Assembly: GCF_000600005.1 (NCBI RefSeq)
Contig: NZ_CP007446.1
Span: 496,001-560,000 of the forward strand
Direction: 5' to 3'
From: Snodgrassella alvi wkB2
Lineage (GTDB): Bacteria > Pseudomonadota > Gammaproteobacteria > Burkholderiales > Neisseriaceae
Length of the DNA stretch: 64,000 nt
The notes beneath the pieces are model-generated. The model was not told where the DNA came from, did no database searches, and saw only the letters and a list, made by a program, of their open reading frames with translations. Within the stretch, counting starts at the first letter, position 1, and each line of letters starts with the position of its first letter. Positions 8,913-18,177 of this stretch are shown here, one piece after another. A program made the position numbers and the translations under genes.

Positions 8913-8949
8913 AGATAACCTGTTTTTATTTTAAAAGGGAAACCTGTGT

Positions 8950-9207
8950 ATGACTGAACAGGAAATTTATGCCATTCTGGCAAATGCACTGGAAAATCTG
9001 TTTGAAATTGCTCCAGAGCGAATCAAACCGGAAGCAGATTTATTTGCAGATTTAGAAATTGACAGTATCGATGCTATTGATCTGATTGATTATATCAAGC
9101 GCCAGACTGGACACAAATTACAGGCAGAGGATTTTCGCAATGTGCGTACGGTAGCTGATGTAATTCAGGCAGTCATGAACAAGGCCAAACAGGCCGAGAA
9201 TGCCTAA
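8950..9207 (+). CDS. apeF: Acyl carrier protein (ApeF type)
   Basis: 85 residues with the attachment motif LEIDSIDAIDLID. It is separated from the first ACP gene by 37 bp that contains a good ribosome site (aaaaggga). Its stop overlaps the start of the next gene by 8 bp. The two ACPs are clearly different in sequence, so they are not a recent duplication and probably have distinct partners. Confidence 0.9.
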   Translation: MTEQEIYAILANALENLFEIAPERIKPEADLFADLEIDSIDAIDLIDYIKRQTGHKLQAEDFRNVRTVADVIQAVMNKAKQAENA

Positions 9208-9748
9208 ATTATATCCGGTAATTAATACTGTACTCGTTCTGGTCAGTATCCTTTATCCGTTTATCTGGTATTTTGGTCAAAAATACACCGGTGTTATTCC
9301 GGTTGCAGTATTGATGGCGCTGATCTGGCTGTTACGGGCATTATTTAACCGTCAGCCATTACAAAAGCTGTTGTCATGTGCAGTAATGTTACTGTTTATC
9401 GTTTTAGCATGGCTGCATTCAGCTAAAGCCATGTACTGGTATCCGGTAATGGTAAGTGCGCTGCTTTTGCTGGTATTTGGTGCAAGTCTGTATAGCCGGC
9501 AGTCCTTAATTGAGCGTCTTGCCCGCTTACAGCGTCCTGATCTGCCTGCTTCAGGTGTGCGCTATACCAGACGTATTACTCAGATATGGTGCGGTTTTTT
9601 TTGTGTGAATATCATAATTACCGCTGGTTTGATTACCGGTGAATACTGGCACGCATGGACTGTATATACAGGGCTGATTTCTTATCTGCTGATGGGAATA
9701 CTGTTTGGCGGAGAGTTTCTGTATCGGCGGTTAATATTAAAAATATAA
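9200..9748 (+). CDS. APE cluster integral membrane protein (COG4648-like)
   Basis: 182 residues, dominated by hydrophobic segments; about five transmembrane helices can be drawn (residues ~6-25, 27-45, 52-68, 74-92, 120-175). It matches the COG4648-type membrane protein always seen between the ACPs and the AMP ligase in APE clusters. Its biochemical role is not known; a part in membrane assembly or transport of the polyene lipid is inferred from context. It overlaps the ACP gene by 8 bp. Confidence 0.75.
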   Translation: MPKLYPVINTVLVLVSILYPFIWYFGQKYTGVIPVAVLMALIWLLRALFNRQPLQKLLSCAVMLLFIVLAWLHSAKAMYWYPVMVSALLLLVFGASLYSRQSLIERLARLQRPDLPASGVRYTRRITQIWCGFFCVNIIITAGLITGEYWHAWTVYTGLISYLLMGILFGGEFLYRRLILKI

Positions 9749-9750
9749 AT

Positions 9751-11454
9751 ATGATGACGTCAGAGCAATTCTGGGCAGAGCGGGCCCGAAGTCAGGCTTT
9801 ATTTACTACTGGTCAGAGCAGCCTGAGCTGGCAGCAGTCCATGGCACAAATAGCGGCGTTAAGCCAGTATTTATCTGATCATTCTGTCAAACGTGCCGGT
9901 CTGTATTTTGATGATAATGCTCATTTTGCTATCGCTTTACTGGCATGTGTGCAGGCCGGTACAGATGTTTATCTGCCAGCTAATCTTTCTGATGAAAATG
10001 CTCAGTGGCTGGAGCAGACTGTAGATATTTATCTGTCTGATGAAATTGATAATAAACTGAATATTCCTTCATTACCGGCATCTGCATGGAATTCACAGGG
10101 CTACACTGAATCTGACAGAAGGCCGATAAATAATATCGCGGTATTTTTGCAAACATCAGGTTCTACCGGTAAAGCCAAACTGATTAAAAAAGACTGGAAC
10201 GTATTGTGTCTTGAAGCACAAATTCTGGCAGCGGTATTACCGGATTCAGTTATCAAAGACCGGCCGGTTGTGCTGGGCAGTGTCAGTGTACAGCATATGT
10301 ATGGGCTGAGCTTTCTTATTATGCTCAGCATGTATCTGGGATTGCCGCTTTATCGCCAACGCCTTATTTTTCCGGAGTTATTGCTGGTAACTAGTCAGGC
10401 TTTTAAAAAAGTGATCTGGATCAGCAGCCCGACTTTACTGCATACATTCCGGCAGACTCATGATATCTCTCTGGCTAAAGGGCATGTGAGTGCTGTTATT
10501 TCTGCCGGCGGAATACTGGCACAAACCAATAAAGATTTTTTGCTTGAACATATCTGTTCTGAAGTAATTGAAATTTATGGCAGTACTGAAACTGGCGCAG
10601 TAGCCAGTCGAATCAAACAGCCATACTGGCAGTTTTTTCCTGATATTAGTTATAGCGTTAGTCAGAATGGTTTGTCTGTTCAGTCGCAGCGCTGTACTAC
10701 CGAGCAATTACTGGCTGATGCAGTGGTGGAGCATGAGAATGGTTTTGATTTGTTAGGCAGGATAGACCGGATTATCAAACTGGCAGATAAACGTATTTCC
10801 CTTATGCAACTGGAAAATCAGCTTATGCAGCATGAATGGGTTGCTGATATTCATATTCTAAAGCATCCTGAGGGTACTCATCTTGCTGCATGGGTGGCTT
10901 TGACCGATGCCGGCGTTCGTGAATGGTGCAAGCAGGGACGCAAAGTTATTATTCATCAGTTAAAAAACTATCTGGCTAAAAGTCAGGAAAAAATTGCCTT
11001 GCCGCGCCATTGGCGGTTTACAACAGTGTTACCGCGCAATTTACAAAGTAAACTGAATCCGGAGGATGTGCAACAGGCCATTTTACAGCCAGTTATCAAC
11101 CCTGTTGTTCTGGATCAGAAAATGATTTCTGCAGATGAATACTGGTTACGGATTCAGGTACCTTTGGATCTGGAGTATTTCAAAGGTCATTTCGATGTAT
11201 TTCATCTGGTACCGGGCGTTATTCAGATTAAATGGATAATAGAGCTGCTACAACAATGTTCATGGCTGGTTCAGGCACCGTTACAGATGGAAAATCTGAA
11301 ATTTCAACATTTTCTCCGGCCGGCAGATGTTGTTGAACTGGTATTTAAGCGTGATTGTGTCCGCAGAAAAATTTCCTTTCAATGCACAATGCAGGATAAA
11401 AAAATTACTTCCGGCCGGTTAGTGATACCTGATAGTGAAAGTGATGCATCATGA
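9751..11454 (+). CDS. apeH: Fused aryl-ACP/AMP ligase and dehydratase (ApeH-ApeI)
   Basis: 567 residues from the ATG at 9751 (a second ATG follows at once). Residues ~1-440 form an AMP-binding ligase with the P-loop-like QTSGSTGKAKLIKK, the EIYGSTETGAV motif and the C-terminal LGRIDRIIKLADKRIS motif; by family knowledge ApeH activates the aromatic starter acid and loads it on an ACP. Residues ~450-567 form a separate hot-dog fold resembling ApeI (YFKGHFDVFHLVPGV, with the GHF...PGV dehydratase signature), half of the ApeI:ApeP dehydratase pair. In the described Xenorhabdus and E. coli clusters these are two genes. The stop overlaps the glycosyltransferase start (ATGA). Confidence 0.85.
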   Translation: MMTSEQFWAERARSQALFTTGQSSLSWQQSMAQIAALSQYLSDHSVKRAGLYFDDNAHFAIALLACVQAGTDVYLPANLSDENAQWLEQTVDIYLSDEIDNKLNIPSLPASAWNSQGYTESDRRPINNIAVFLQTSGSTGKAKLIKKDWNVLCLEAQILAAVLPDSVIKDRPVVLGSVSVQHMYGLSFLIMLSMYLGLPLYRQRLIFPELLLVTSQAFKKVIWISSPTLLHTFRQTHDISLAKGHVSAVISAGGILAQTNKDFLLEHICSEVIEIYGSTETGAVASRIKQPYWQFFPDISYSVSQNGLSVQSQRCTTEQLLADAVVEHENGFDLLGRIDRIIKLADKRISLMQLENQLMQHEWVADIHILKHPEGTHLAAWVALTDAGVREWCKQGRKVIIHQLKNYLAKSQEKIALPRHWRFTTVLPRNLQSKLNPEDVQQAILQPVINPVVLDQKMISADEYWLRIQVPLDLEYFKGHFDVFHLVPGVIQIKWIIELLQQCSWLVQAPLQMENLKFQHFLRPADVVELVFKRDCVRRKISFQCTMQDKKITSGRLVIPDSESDAS

Positions 11455-12191
11455 GACTGCTGGCATTGATTCCGCATTATAACCATTTGCATACAGTAGG
11501 TAAGGTGGCTCAGTCGATGCTGGGCTACGGGATAGATTGTCTGATTGTAGATGACGGTTCTGATGAAACAATTCGTACGCAATTACGTGAATTATTACAA
11601 CCCGGTATTGAAATAATTTATCGTGCCTGTAACGGTGGCAAAGGTGCTGCGGTTAAGGATGGCATAAAGTATGCTGCTGTACATGGCTATACACATATTT
11701 TGCAGGTGGATGCTGATGCACAGCATTGTCTGGAAGATACGCAAAAACTGATAACTGCCGCTGAAGCACAGCCTCATGCAGTTATTTGCGGGCGACCGGT
11801 TTACAATGACGATACACCAAAAGCACGTCTTTATGGACGTAAAATTACTAATTTCTGGTTGGCAATAAATACGTTATCAATGGATATTCAGGATGGAATG
11901 TGCGGATTCCGTATTTATCCGCTGGTTCCTACCATTGATGTGATCAGAGAAAAAAATATCGGTAATTACATGGATTTTGATGCTGAGCTGCTGGTGTATC
12001 TGCATCGGCGGGGCTGTGTCTTTATTTGGATTGATACGCCGATTACTTATGCTTCCGATGGTATTTCCCATTTTCGGGTCTGGAAGGATAATGTTTTGAT
12101 TTCCAGAATGCATGCACGCTTATTTTTCAATATGCTATTGAGTTTACCGGAGATTTTACGAAATCGCAGAAAAAGGAAGCTCCATGGCTAA
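11451..12191 (+). CDS. Family 2 glycosyltransferase of the APE cluster
   Basis: 246 residues. GT-A fold with the nucleotide-sugar motifs VDDGSDE (residues ~31-37) and VDADAQH (~83-89, the metal-binding DxD), and a NGGKGAAVKDG loop typical of dolichol-phosphate-mannose-synthase-like enzymes. No membrane anchor is seen. In APE clusters this gene precedes an LpxL-like acyltransferase and the two are believed to build the glycolipid part to which the polyene is attached; the sugar is unknown. ATGA overlap with the ligase gene and 8-bp overlap with the next gene imply translational coupling. Confidence 0.87.
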   Translation: MRLLALIPHYNHLHTVGKVAQSMLGYGIDCLIVDDGSDETIRTQLRELLQPGIEIIYRACNGGKGAAVKDGIKYAAVHGYTHILQVDADAQHCLEDTQKLITAAEAQPHAVICGRPVYNDDTPKARLYGRKITNFWLAINTLSMDIQDGMCGFRIYPLVPTIDVIREKNIGNYMDFDAELLVYLHRRGCVFIWIDTPITYASDGISHFRVWKDNVLISRMHARLFFNMLLSLPEILRNRRKRKLHG

Positions 12192-13134
12192 TTCAATTCG
12201 CCACTGGGCTAATCAACAGGAACGGGGAAGTAGCTTTGCCTTGCTTCTGACCCGTTATCTGGTTAAATATTGTCCTGTACTGCTTTTGTCACCGATAGTT
12301 TGTATAGTAGTGGCATATTTTTATCTGACCGCGTCATCGGCACGTCGAAATGTTGCCTGTTATCAGCATTTATTAGCAAAAAGCCATACAGAGCTGTCCC
12401 GGATTCTGTCCATAAAAGGATCTGTATTCTGGCAGTTTTATGCTTTTGCTCAGGCTATAGTCGACCGCTTCGCGGTCTGGCAGGGGCGCATCAGATATGA
12501 AGATCTGATTATTCATGATCCGGATAATCTTACTCAGTATATTGATCAGCCTGTTGCAGGTACTACGGGACAGATATTTGTCTGTTCACATTTGGGTAAT
12601 ACAGAAATTTGCCGTGCATTAGTCAAAAAGCATAAAAGTCTTATACTGAATGTGCTGATTCATAGCAGCCATGCAGTGAAATTTAATAAGGCTTTAAAAG
12701 ACGCCGGTGCTTCACGGATTCGTTTAATTCAGGTGACATCTCTGGATACAAAGGTAATGATGGAGCTGAATGAAAGAGTGCAGCGTGGTGAGTGGCTGGC
12801 TATTGCTGCTGACCGTGTACCGGTAAGAGGAGAGAAAATTGTAGCCATCCCATTTCTTGGGCAGACAGCAAACTGGCCACAGGGACCATGGTTATTAGCC
12901 GGATTATTAAAAGTACCAGTCAATACCTTGTTCTGTTTTAAACAGCAGGGTAAGTATCATTTACATATTCAGCGTTTTGCAGCAAATGTGAACTGGAAAC
13001 GGCAAAAAAGAGAGCATTGTATTAAACAATATGTTCAGCAATATGCTCAATTGTTAGGTACTTATTGCTGTAAAGCACCAAGACAATGGTTTAATTTTTT
13101 TGATTTTTGGAATCAGGATGACAGGGCAATATAA
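12184..13134 (+). CDS. LpxL/HtrB-like acyltransferase of the APE cluster
   Basis: 316 residues. A single N-terminal membrane helix (YCPVLLLSPIVCIVVAYFYL) is followed by the lysophospholipid acyltransferase fold of the lauroyl (LpxL) type, with the catalytic-like motif SHLGNTE in place of HxxxxD/E and the AADRVPVRGE segment. LpxL enzymes add acyl chains to lipid A on the inner face of the cytoplasmic membrane; here it is inferred to acylate the aryl polyene lipid. It overlaps both neighbours by a few bases. Confidence 0.87.
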   Translation: MANSIRHWANQQERGSSFALLLTRYLVKYCPVLLLSPIVCIVVAYFYLTASSARRNVACYQHLLAKSHTELSRILSIKGSVFWQFYAFAQAIVDRFAVWQGRIRYEDLIIHDPDNLTQYIDQPVAGTTGQIFVCSHLGNTEICRALVKKHKSLILNVLIHSSHAVKFNKALKDAGASRIRLIQVTSLDTKVMMELNERVQRGEWLAIAADRVPVRGEKIVAIPFLGQTANWPQGPWLLAGLLKVPVNTLFCFKQQGKYHLHIQRFAANVNWKRQKREHCIKQYVQQYAQLLGTYCCKAPRQWFNFFDFWNQDDRAI

Positions 13135-13567
13135 GCAGTTACGGCACAGTGTGATTATTGAAGTACCTTTCTTTGATGTCGACTCAATGGATATTGTCTG
13201 GCACGGACATTATGTCAAATATCTGGAAGTAGCACGCTGTGCTTTTTTAAGTGCTATAGGCTATGATTACAATGTCATGAAAGCCAACGGTTATGGCTGG
13301 CCGATTGTGCAACTTAATCTCAAGTATGTACGACCGGCTGTTTTCGGACAGAAAATCCGCGTTGAAGTTGTATTAAAAGAATATGAAAGCTGTTTGAAGT
13401 TTGATTATGTCATTAGTGACATAATCAGCGGCAAAAAGCTTACCAAGGCATCAAGTATGCAGGTTGCTGTGTGTATGCGGACACGAGAAACTCAGTTTCA
13501 GACGCCGGAAAGCTGGTTACAGGCAGTGCGGAGTGCCATGCAAAATGGTTTGAAAGGGGAAGATTAA
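13118..13567 (+). CDS. Acyl-CoA thioesterase, 4HBT hot-dog family (ApeK-like)
   Basis: 149 residues from the ATG at 13118 (a further in-frame ATG lies at 13100). It overlaps the acyltransferase stop by 17 bp. The motif FFDVDSMDIVWHGHYVKYLE is the 4-hydroxybenzoyl-CoA thioesterase signature with the catalytic Asp. In the APE pathway it probably releases or edits chains on the ACP. The position between acyltransferase and LolA-like genes is the standard one for these clusters. Confidence 0.87.
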   Translation: MTGQYKQLRHSVIIEVPFFDVDSMDIVWHGHYVKYLEVARCAFLSAIGYDYNVMKANGYGWPIVQLNLKYVRPAVFGQKIRVEVVLKEYESCLKFDYVISDIISGKKLTKASSMQVAVCMRTRETQFQTPESWLQAVRSAMQNGLKGED

Positions 13568-13568
13568 T

Positions 13569-14171
13569 ATGTTGAGAAAAATTTTATTTATTTGCTGGTG
13601 TTGCCTGTTTAGTGGATTGTTATGGGCTTTTGATTTAACTGAGTTACAAAATCAATTGCAACGGCCGCAAAATATAAAAGGTGATTTCACGCAGCAGCGT
13701 TTTTTGCGTGGTACCAATAAACCCATTATTGCACAGGGACAGTTTGTACTGGTACCAAAAGCCGGCTTATTATGGCAGATGAAAAAACCTTTTGCAGATA
13801 CCATGAGGGTGCGTAAATCAGGTATTGATCAGCTAAACGCCAATAATAAATGGATTGCCAGCAAACAATCAGCCAGTGCGCAAAAAAATCAGGTAAAGCT
13901 TTTTCTGGATCTGCTTGCCGGGCAAACCAATAGCATACAAAGCCAGTTTACTATGCAGTTGCAAGGTACTGCTCAAAACTGGAAATTACAATTACAGCCG
14001 AAAAGTGTATTGATGAAACAAATTTTCACCAGAATTGATATTCAGGGTGATGAGTCGGTGAAAAAAATTATACTGTCTGAAGTACAGGGCGATCGTACGG
14101 AAATTACATTTTCCGCTTTGAAAATTAATACAGCCCTGAACAGGTTTGAGCAAAATGCCGTTTTACCGTAA
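13569..14171 (+). CDS. Periplasmic LolA-like carrier protein of the APE cluster
   Basis: 200 residues. Residues 1-20 are a signal peptide (MLRKILFICWCCLFSGLLWA). The mature part resembles LolA (IKGDFTQQRFLRG, GLLWQMKKPF), a periplasmic beta-barrel that carries lipoproteins between membranes. Here it is inferred to shuttle the hydrophobic polyene lipid to the outer membrane, together with the exporter encoded next. The gene starts one base after the thioesterase stop and overlaps the exporter gene by 17 bp. Confidence 0.87.
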   Translation: MLRKILFICWCCLFSGLLWAFDLTELQNQLQRPQNIKGDFTQQRFLRGTNKPIIAQGQFVLVPKAGLLWQMKKPFADTMRVRKSGIDQLNANNKWIASKQSASAQKNQVKLFLDLLAGQTNSIQSQFTMQLQGTAQNWKLQLQPKSVLMKQIFTRIDIQGDESVKKIILSEVQGDRTEITFSALKINTALNRFEQNAVLP

Positions 14172-16503
14172 ACGCGTCTGGGCTGGTCTTTATTTACTGC
14201 TGATATTTTTTGTGGCGGGAGCGTTATTTTATAGCTTTCTGCAACAGAATCGTCTGGATACTGATTTAACCAGCCTGTTGCCTGATGACGGGCAGAATAC
14301 ACAGGCACAGCAAATGGCTAAAATGCGCATGAATCAGCGCATGAACCGTGATATTGTGGTTTTAGTGGGCAGTAAATCGCCTGACAAGGCGGTTGAAGCG
14401 GCACAGATGATTCAGCAAAAATGGCAGGATAGTCATATATTCCAGTCTGTTACAGGTAAACTTGAGCCAGATGTTGCCGCTTTGCAGGCCAGTATGCAAC
14501 GACTGAGCCTGGCTGTTGTTTCAGAACAAAGCTGGCGCAATATTATCAATCAACCTGAAGAAGCTTTTGCCAGACAGGCGCAAACACTTGTTAATCCGTT
14601 TGCTGAGCGTAGCATATTGCCTGTTGACCAGGACTGGCTCGGATTGGGTAACATCATTATGCATCAGGCCAGTCAGGACGGACCTGTTTATTATAATTTT
14701 CAGACAGGCTGGCTGAATATAGATGATGGTGATACTACATGGGTTTTATTACGGGCGCGTTTACCGGAAAAAGCCGGACTGATTAATGTACCAGATGGTC
14801 TTCTTAAAGTAATTCATGATACTCAGGCATCTCAGGATGTGCAGGTACTGATGGCTGGTGGTGCTATTTTTGCCGCAGAAAATAAAGCCACCGGAGAGAA
14901 GGAAAGCCAGTATATGAGTATACTGGGTATGGGTTTAACTTTTCTGCTGCTGTTGTTGCTTTTCCGCAGTCTGCGTATTTTATATTTGTTGCTTCCTCTG
15001 GCAGTAGGTATCTTATTTGGTCTGGCAGCTACCGTAATGCTCTTCGGACATATCCATATTCTCACTCTGGTAGTGGGAACCAGTCTGATGGGTGTATTGC
15101 TGGATTTTCCTTTGCACTGGCTGGCCAGTGGCGTGATTCAGCAGCAATGGAATCGCTGGCAGGCTTTACATATTGCAGCTAAAGCCTTTTTATTAAGTTT
15201 GATTATTACTTTACTGGGTTATGCGGCTTTACTGATTACACCTTTGCCGATATTGCAGCAGACGGCGATATTTTCTGCTGCTGCGCTGATTAGTGCATTT
15301 TTATTCAGCTTACTTTGCTTACCTGCATTTTTTTCTACTACTCAGGCATATATCTATCCTCAGGCTTTGAGTGCCATGTTGTCTTTCGGTAAATTTATTG
15401 TCCGCAAGAGGCAGATTATGGTACAGAAAAAATGGCCGGTATTACTGATTCTGCTGCTTATGGGCGGAGGCTTATTAAGGCTGAACACTCAGGATGATAT
15501 CCGCCAGTGGGCTAATCTGTCACCACAATGGATGGCACAGGCACAAAAAATCGGTTTACTTACTCAGACGATGCCGTCCGGACAGTATTTTGTATTACAG
15601 GCAGATAATGATGATGAATTGTTACTGAAAAGTCGTACTCTGGGCAAATCATTACAGGATTTAGTTATACAAAAACAATTATCCGGTTTTCAGTCTCTTG
15701 ATCAGTGGGTTATGCCGTTTAGCATCCAAAAGCAGCGCCAGCAGGATGTAAGTCGTCTGTTAAGCAATACAGATAACTGGCGTGATTTAGTTAATTTGGG
15801 CATAGATGAACACAGTATCCGGGATTATCTGACTGGTTTACAAAAACTACCTTTGCAAACAATTTCTCAAAGTCTTGATAATGAACTGGGAACCGCATGG
15901 CAGGATTTGTATCTGGGCAAAATGAGTAACGGAAAAGTTGCGGCTATTGTCAGTTTGTCAGGAGTAAGTCAGGTTACTGCTTTACAGAAGCTGGCCGACA
16001 AAAATAACGGTATTTATTTTGTCAATAATTTACAGGCATTAAATCAGTTATTTACACATACGCGAAATCAGGCAATTGTATTGAAGATAGCTTCTTATCT
16101 GGTAGCCATCGTATTGCTGGCTTATGCTTTTGGCTGGCGTAAAGGACTTTTAATGCTGGCTGTACCTGTTCTGTCTTCATTAGCCTGTCTGGCTGTATTT
16201 GCTTATGCAGGCTGGCCATTGTCTTTATTTGCTATTTTTGGTCTGTTTCTGGTTACGGCAATAGGTATGGATTATGCAATCTATGTTTCTGTTAAACAGA
16301 TGGCAGTAGCCGAACGTCTGGCCGGTGTATTGCTGGCTGCGACAACAACAATGATTTCGTTTGCTATTCTTGGTTTCAGCGCAACTCCGGCTATTGCCAG
16401 TTTTGGTCGCAGTGTTGCTCTTGGGGTATTTTTTAGCTTGATACTGGCTCTGGCCTTGCTGCCTGGAGCCGATAACAGGGGGAGGTGTAATGAGTCAGTT
16501 TGA
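14155..16503 (+). CDS. MMPL/RND-type exporter of the APE cluster
   Basis: 782 residues from the ATG at 14155 (a TTG at 14146 is less likely, as AGG at 14142-14144 is well spaced only for the ATG). It has one N-terminal helix, a large periplasmic loop, a block of about five membrane helices (~260-410), a second loop and a second block of helices near the end: the two-fold RND/MMPL architecture. Charged residues within helices (GMDYAIYVS) fit proton coupling. Role inferred: export of the polyene product across the inner membrane. Overlaps both neighbours. Confidence 0.87.
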   Translation: MPFYRKRVWAGLYLLLIFFVAGALFYSFLQQNRLDTDLTSLLPDDGQNTQAQQMAKMRMNQRMNRDIVVLVGSKSPDKAVEAAQMIQQKWQDSHIFQSVTGKLEPDVAALQASMQRLSLAVVSEQSWRNIINQPEEAFARQAQTLVNPFAERSILPVDQDWLGLGNIIMHQASQDGPVYYNFQTGWLNIDDGDTTWVLLRARLPEKAGLINVPDGLLKVIHDTQASQDVQVLMAGGAIFAAENKATGEKESQYMSILGMGLTFLLLLLLFRSLRILYLLLPLAVGILFGLAATVMLFGHIHILTLVVGTSLMGVLLDFPLHWLASGVIQQQWNRWQALHIAAKAFLLSLIITLLGYAALLITPLPILQQTAIFSAAALISAFLFSLLCLPAFFSTTQAYIYPQALSAMLSFGKFIVRKRQIMVQKKWPVLLILLLMGGGLLRLNTQDDIRQWANLSPQWMAQAQKIGLLTQTMPSGQYFVLQADNDDELLLKSRTLGKSLQDLVIQKQLSGFQSLDQWVMPFSIQKQRQQDVSRLLSNTDNWRDLVNLGIDEHSIRDYLTGLQKLPLQTISQSLDNELGTAWQDLYLGKMSNGKVAAIVSLSGVSQVTALQKLADKNNGIYFVNNLQALNQLFTHTRNQAIVLKIASYLVAIVLLAYAFGWRKGLLMLAVPVLSSLACLAVFAYAGWPLSLFAIFGLFLVTAIGMDYAIYVSVKQMAVAERLAGVLLAATTTMISFAILGFSATPAIASFGRSVALGVFFSLILALALLPGADNRGRCNESV

Positions 16504-17743
16504 TGTGGTAATAATTGGTGCCGGTCCGTCCGGATCTATTGCCGGTGCTTTATTAAATAAAAAAGGTTATCGGGTTTGTGTACTTGAAAAACAAGTTTTT
16601 CCCCGGTTTGTGATTGGTGAAAGCCTGTTACCTCATTGCATGGAATTTATTGCAGAGGCCGGAATGCTAGAAGCAGTAAATGCAGGTGTTGCCGATGGTT
16701 TCCAGTTTAAAAATGGTGCGGCATTTAGCTGGGGTAATCGCTATACCACTATAGATTTTACCGATAAGTTTTCACCGGGTCCGGGTACTACCTTTCAGGT
16801 AATGCGGGGACGTTTTGATCATATTCTTATTAGTGAAGCACAGAAACAGGGCGTAGAAGTTCGTTTTGAGCACAGTGTTAACGGAATTGAGTTTGAGGAG
16901 GATGCTGCTGTTCTGTCAGTAACGGATACACAGGGAGTGCCTTACCAGATTCGGACGCAATTTGTGCTGGATGCCAGCGGATACGGACGGGTATTAGCAA
17001 AATTGCTTGATCTGGAACAGCCGTCTTCCTTGCCTGAACGCATGGCTTATTTTACTCATATTGATGATAATGTTACAGATCCGGTATTTGACCGTAACAA
17101 AATTCTGATATGTACCCATCCAGATTTACGTGATGTGTGGTTCTGGTTTATTCCGTTCAGTAACAATCGTACCTCTATTGGTGTGGTCGGCTTGCCGGAA
17201 TGTCTGAACAATCATGGAGCAGAGGGTGCGGAGGCTATTTTACAAAAATTTGTCAGTGAAGTGCCAATGCTCAAACGCATTCTGGTCAATGCACAATGGC
17301 ACAACGATGTACCATTCCGGACCTTACGCAATTATTCTGCTAACGTTAAAAGTCTGTATGGAAAACGCTTTGCTTTATTAGGAAATGCTTCAGAATTTCT
17401 TGATCCGGTTTTTTCATCCGGCGTAACGATTGCCATGCATTCGGCCAAACTGGCTACAGATGTGTTGCACCGGCAGTTTTCCGGAGAAACAGTAAACTGG
17501 CAGCAGGATTTTGCTGATAAATTACAGATAGGTATTAACACCTTTAAGACTTATGTCAATGGCTGGTATAGCACAGCTTTTCAGGATGTTATATATGCTG
17601 AAAAAATTAATCCTGAAATCAGACGCATGATAAGCTCTATTCTTGCCGGCTATGCATGGGATGAAACCAACCCTTATGTTATCAATTCAGAACGTCGTCT
17701 GGCTGTTCTGGCAGAAATTTGTGGTCAAGCCAAAATATGTTAA
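16490..17743 (+). CDS. FAD-dependent oxidoreductase (tryptophan halogenase/monooxygenase-like)
   Basis: 417 residues. An N-terminal Rossmann FAD-binding motif (IIGAGPSGSIAGALL), an ESLLPHCMEF segment typical of the geranylgeranyl-reductase/halogenase group, and a GD-like motif region (ALLGNASEFLDPVFSSGV). I do not see the WxWxIP motif of true tryptophan halogenases; WFWFIPFS at ~220 is the nearest. Such flavoenzymes are standard in APE and flexirubin clusters but the reaction is undetermined; aromatic-ring modification or polyene oxidation are possible. 14-bp overlap with the exporter. Confidence 0.85.
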   Translation: MSQFDVVIIGAGPSGSIAGALLNKKGYRVCVLEKQVFPRFVIGESLLPHCMEFIAEAGMLEAVNAGVADGFQFKNGAAFSWGNRYTTIDFTDKFSPGPGTTFQVMRGRFDHILISEAQKQGVEVRFEHSVNGIEFEEDAAVLSVTDTQGVPYQIRTQFVLDASGYGRVLAKLLDLEQPSSLPERMAYFTHIDDNVTDPVFDRNKILICTHPDLRDVWFWFIPFSNNRTSIGVVGLPECLNNHGAEGAEAILQKFVSEVPMLKRILVNAQWHNDVPFRTLRNYSANVKSLYGKRFALLGNASEFLDPVFSSGVTIAMHSAKLATDVLHRQFSGETVNWQQDFADKLQIGINTFKTYVNGWYSTAFQDVIYAEKINPEIRRMISSILAGYAWDETNPYVINSERRLAVLAEICGQAKIC

Positions 17744-18177
17744 AGAATTTTGTTATTTGGCTGATGATGTTATTTTGTCTGAGCGCCTGTCAAAGTTTAC
17801 CTGTGATTGATTCGTTACCGGTATTGAAGCAAACGCTCACTTTGCAGGTTACAGATAAAGATGGCAGTAACAGTCTGCTGTTAATAGAACCGTTGTCGGA
17901 GCAGCAATGGCGGTTTGTACAGGTTGATGGTTTAGGTGCGCCGATATCCAGACAGATTCTGCAACAGGGAAAATGGCATAATGACGGTTTTTTACCTCCT
18001 AATCCCAAAGCACGTCAGCTATTTACTGCTGCCTATGTTTATCTTGGTCATCAGTATCACTGGTCTGTACCTGCTGAACTGAATGATGTAAGAGTTTCTT
18101 CTGGTACAGATGGTATGGCTGCAGAAATAGAATGGCATAAACAGCATTGGAAAATCCGGGAGGTGACTGATGAATAA
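17737..18177 (+). CDS. DUF3261 outer-membrane lipoprotein of the APE cluster
   Basis: 146 residues from the ATG at 17737, which overlaps the stop codon of the preceding gene; a TTG at 17719 is an alternative. The signal MLKNFVIWLMMLFCLSAC ends in a lipobox (LSAC), so it is lipidated. The mature part is a small beta-rich domain like DUF3261 proteins found only in APE clusters. A LolB-like acceptor role for the polyene lipid at the outer membrane is inferred from its pairing with the LolA-like gene. Confidence 0.82.
   Translation: MLKNFVIWLMMLFCLSACQSLPVIDSLPVLKQTLTLQVTDKDGSNSLLLIEPLSEQQWRFVQVDGLGAPISRQILQQGKWHNDGFLPPNPKARQLFTAAYVYLGHQYHWSVPAELNDVRVSSGTDGMAAEIEWHKQHWKIREVTDE

Noticed and set aside
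16490-17743. Calling the flavoprotein a tryptophan halogenase
   Set aside because: The usual WxWxIP motif is not present in proper form, so only a general flavin oxidoreductase is claimed.
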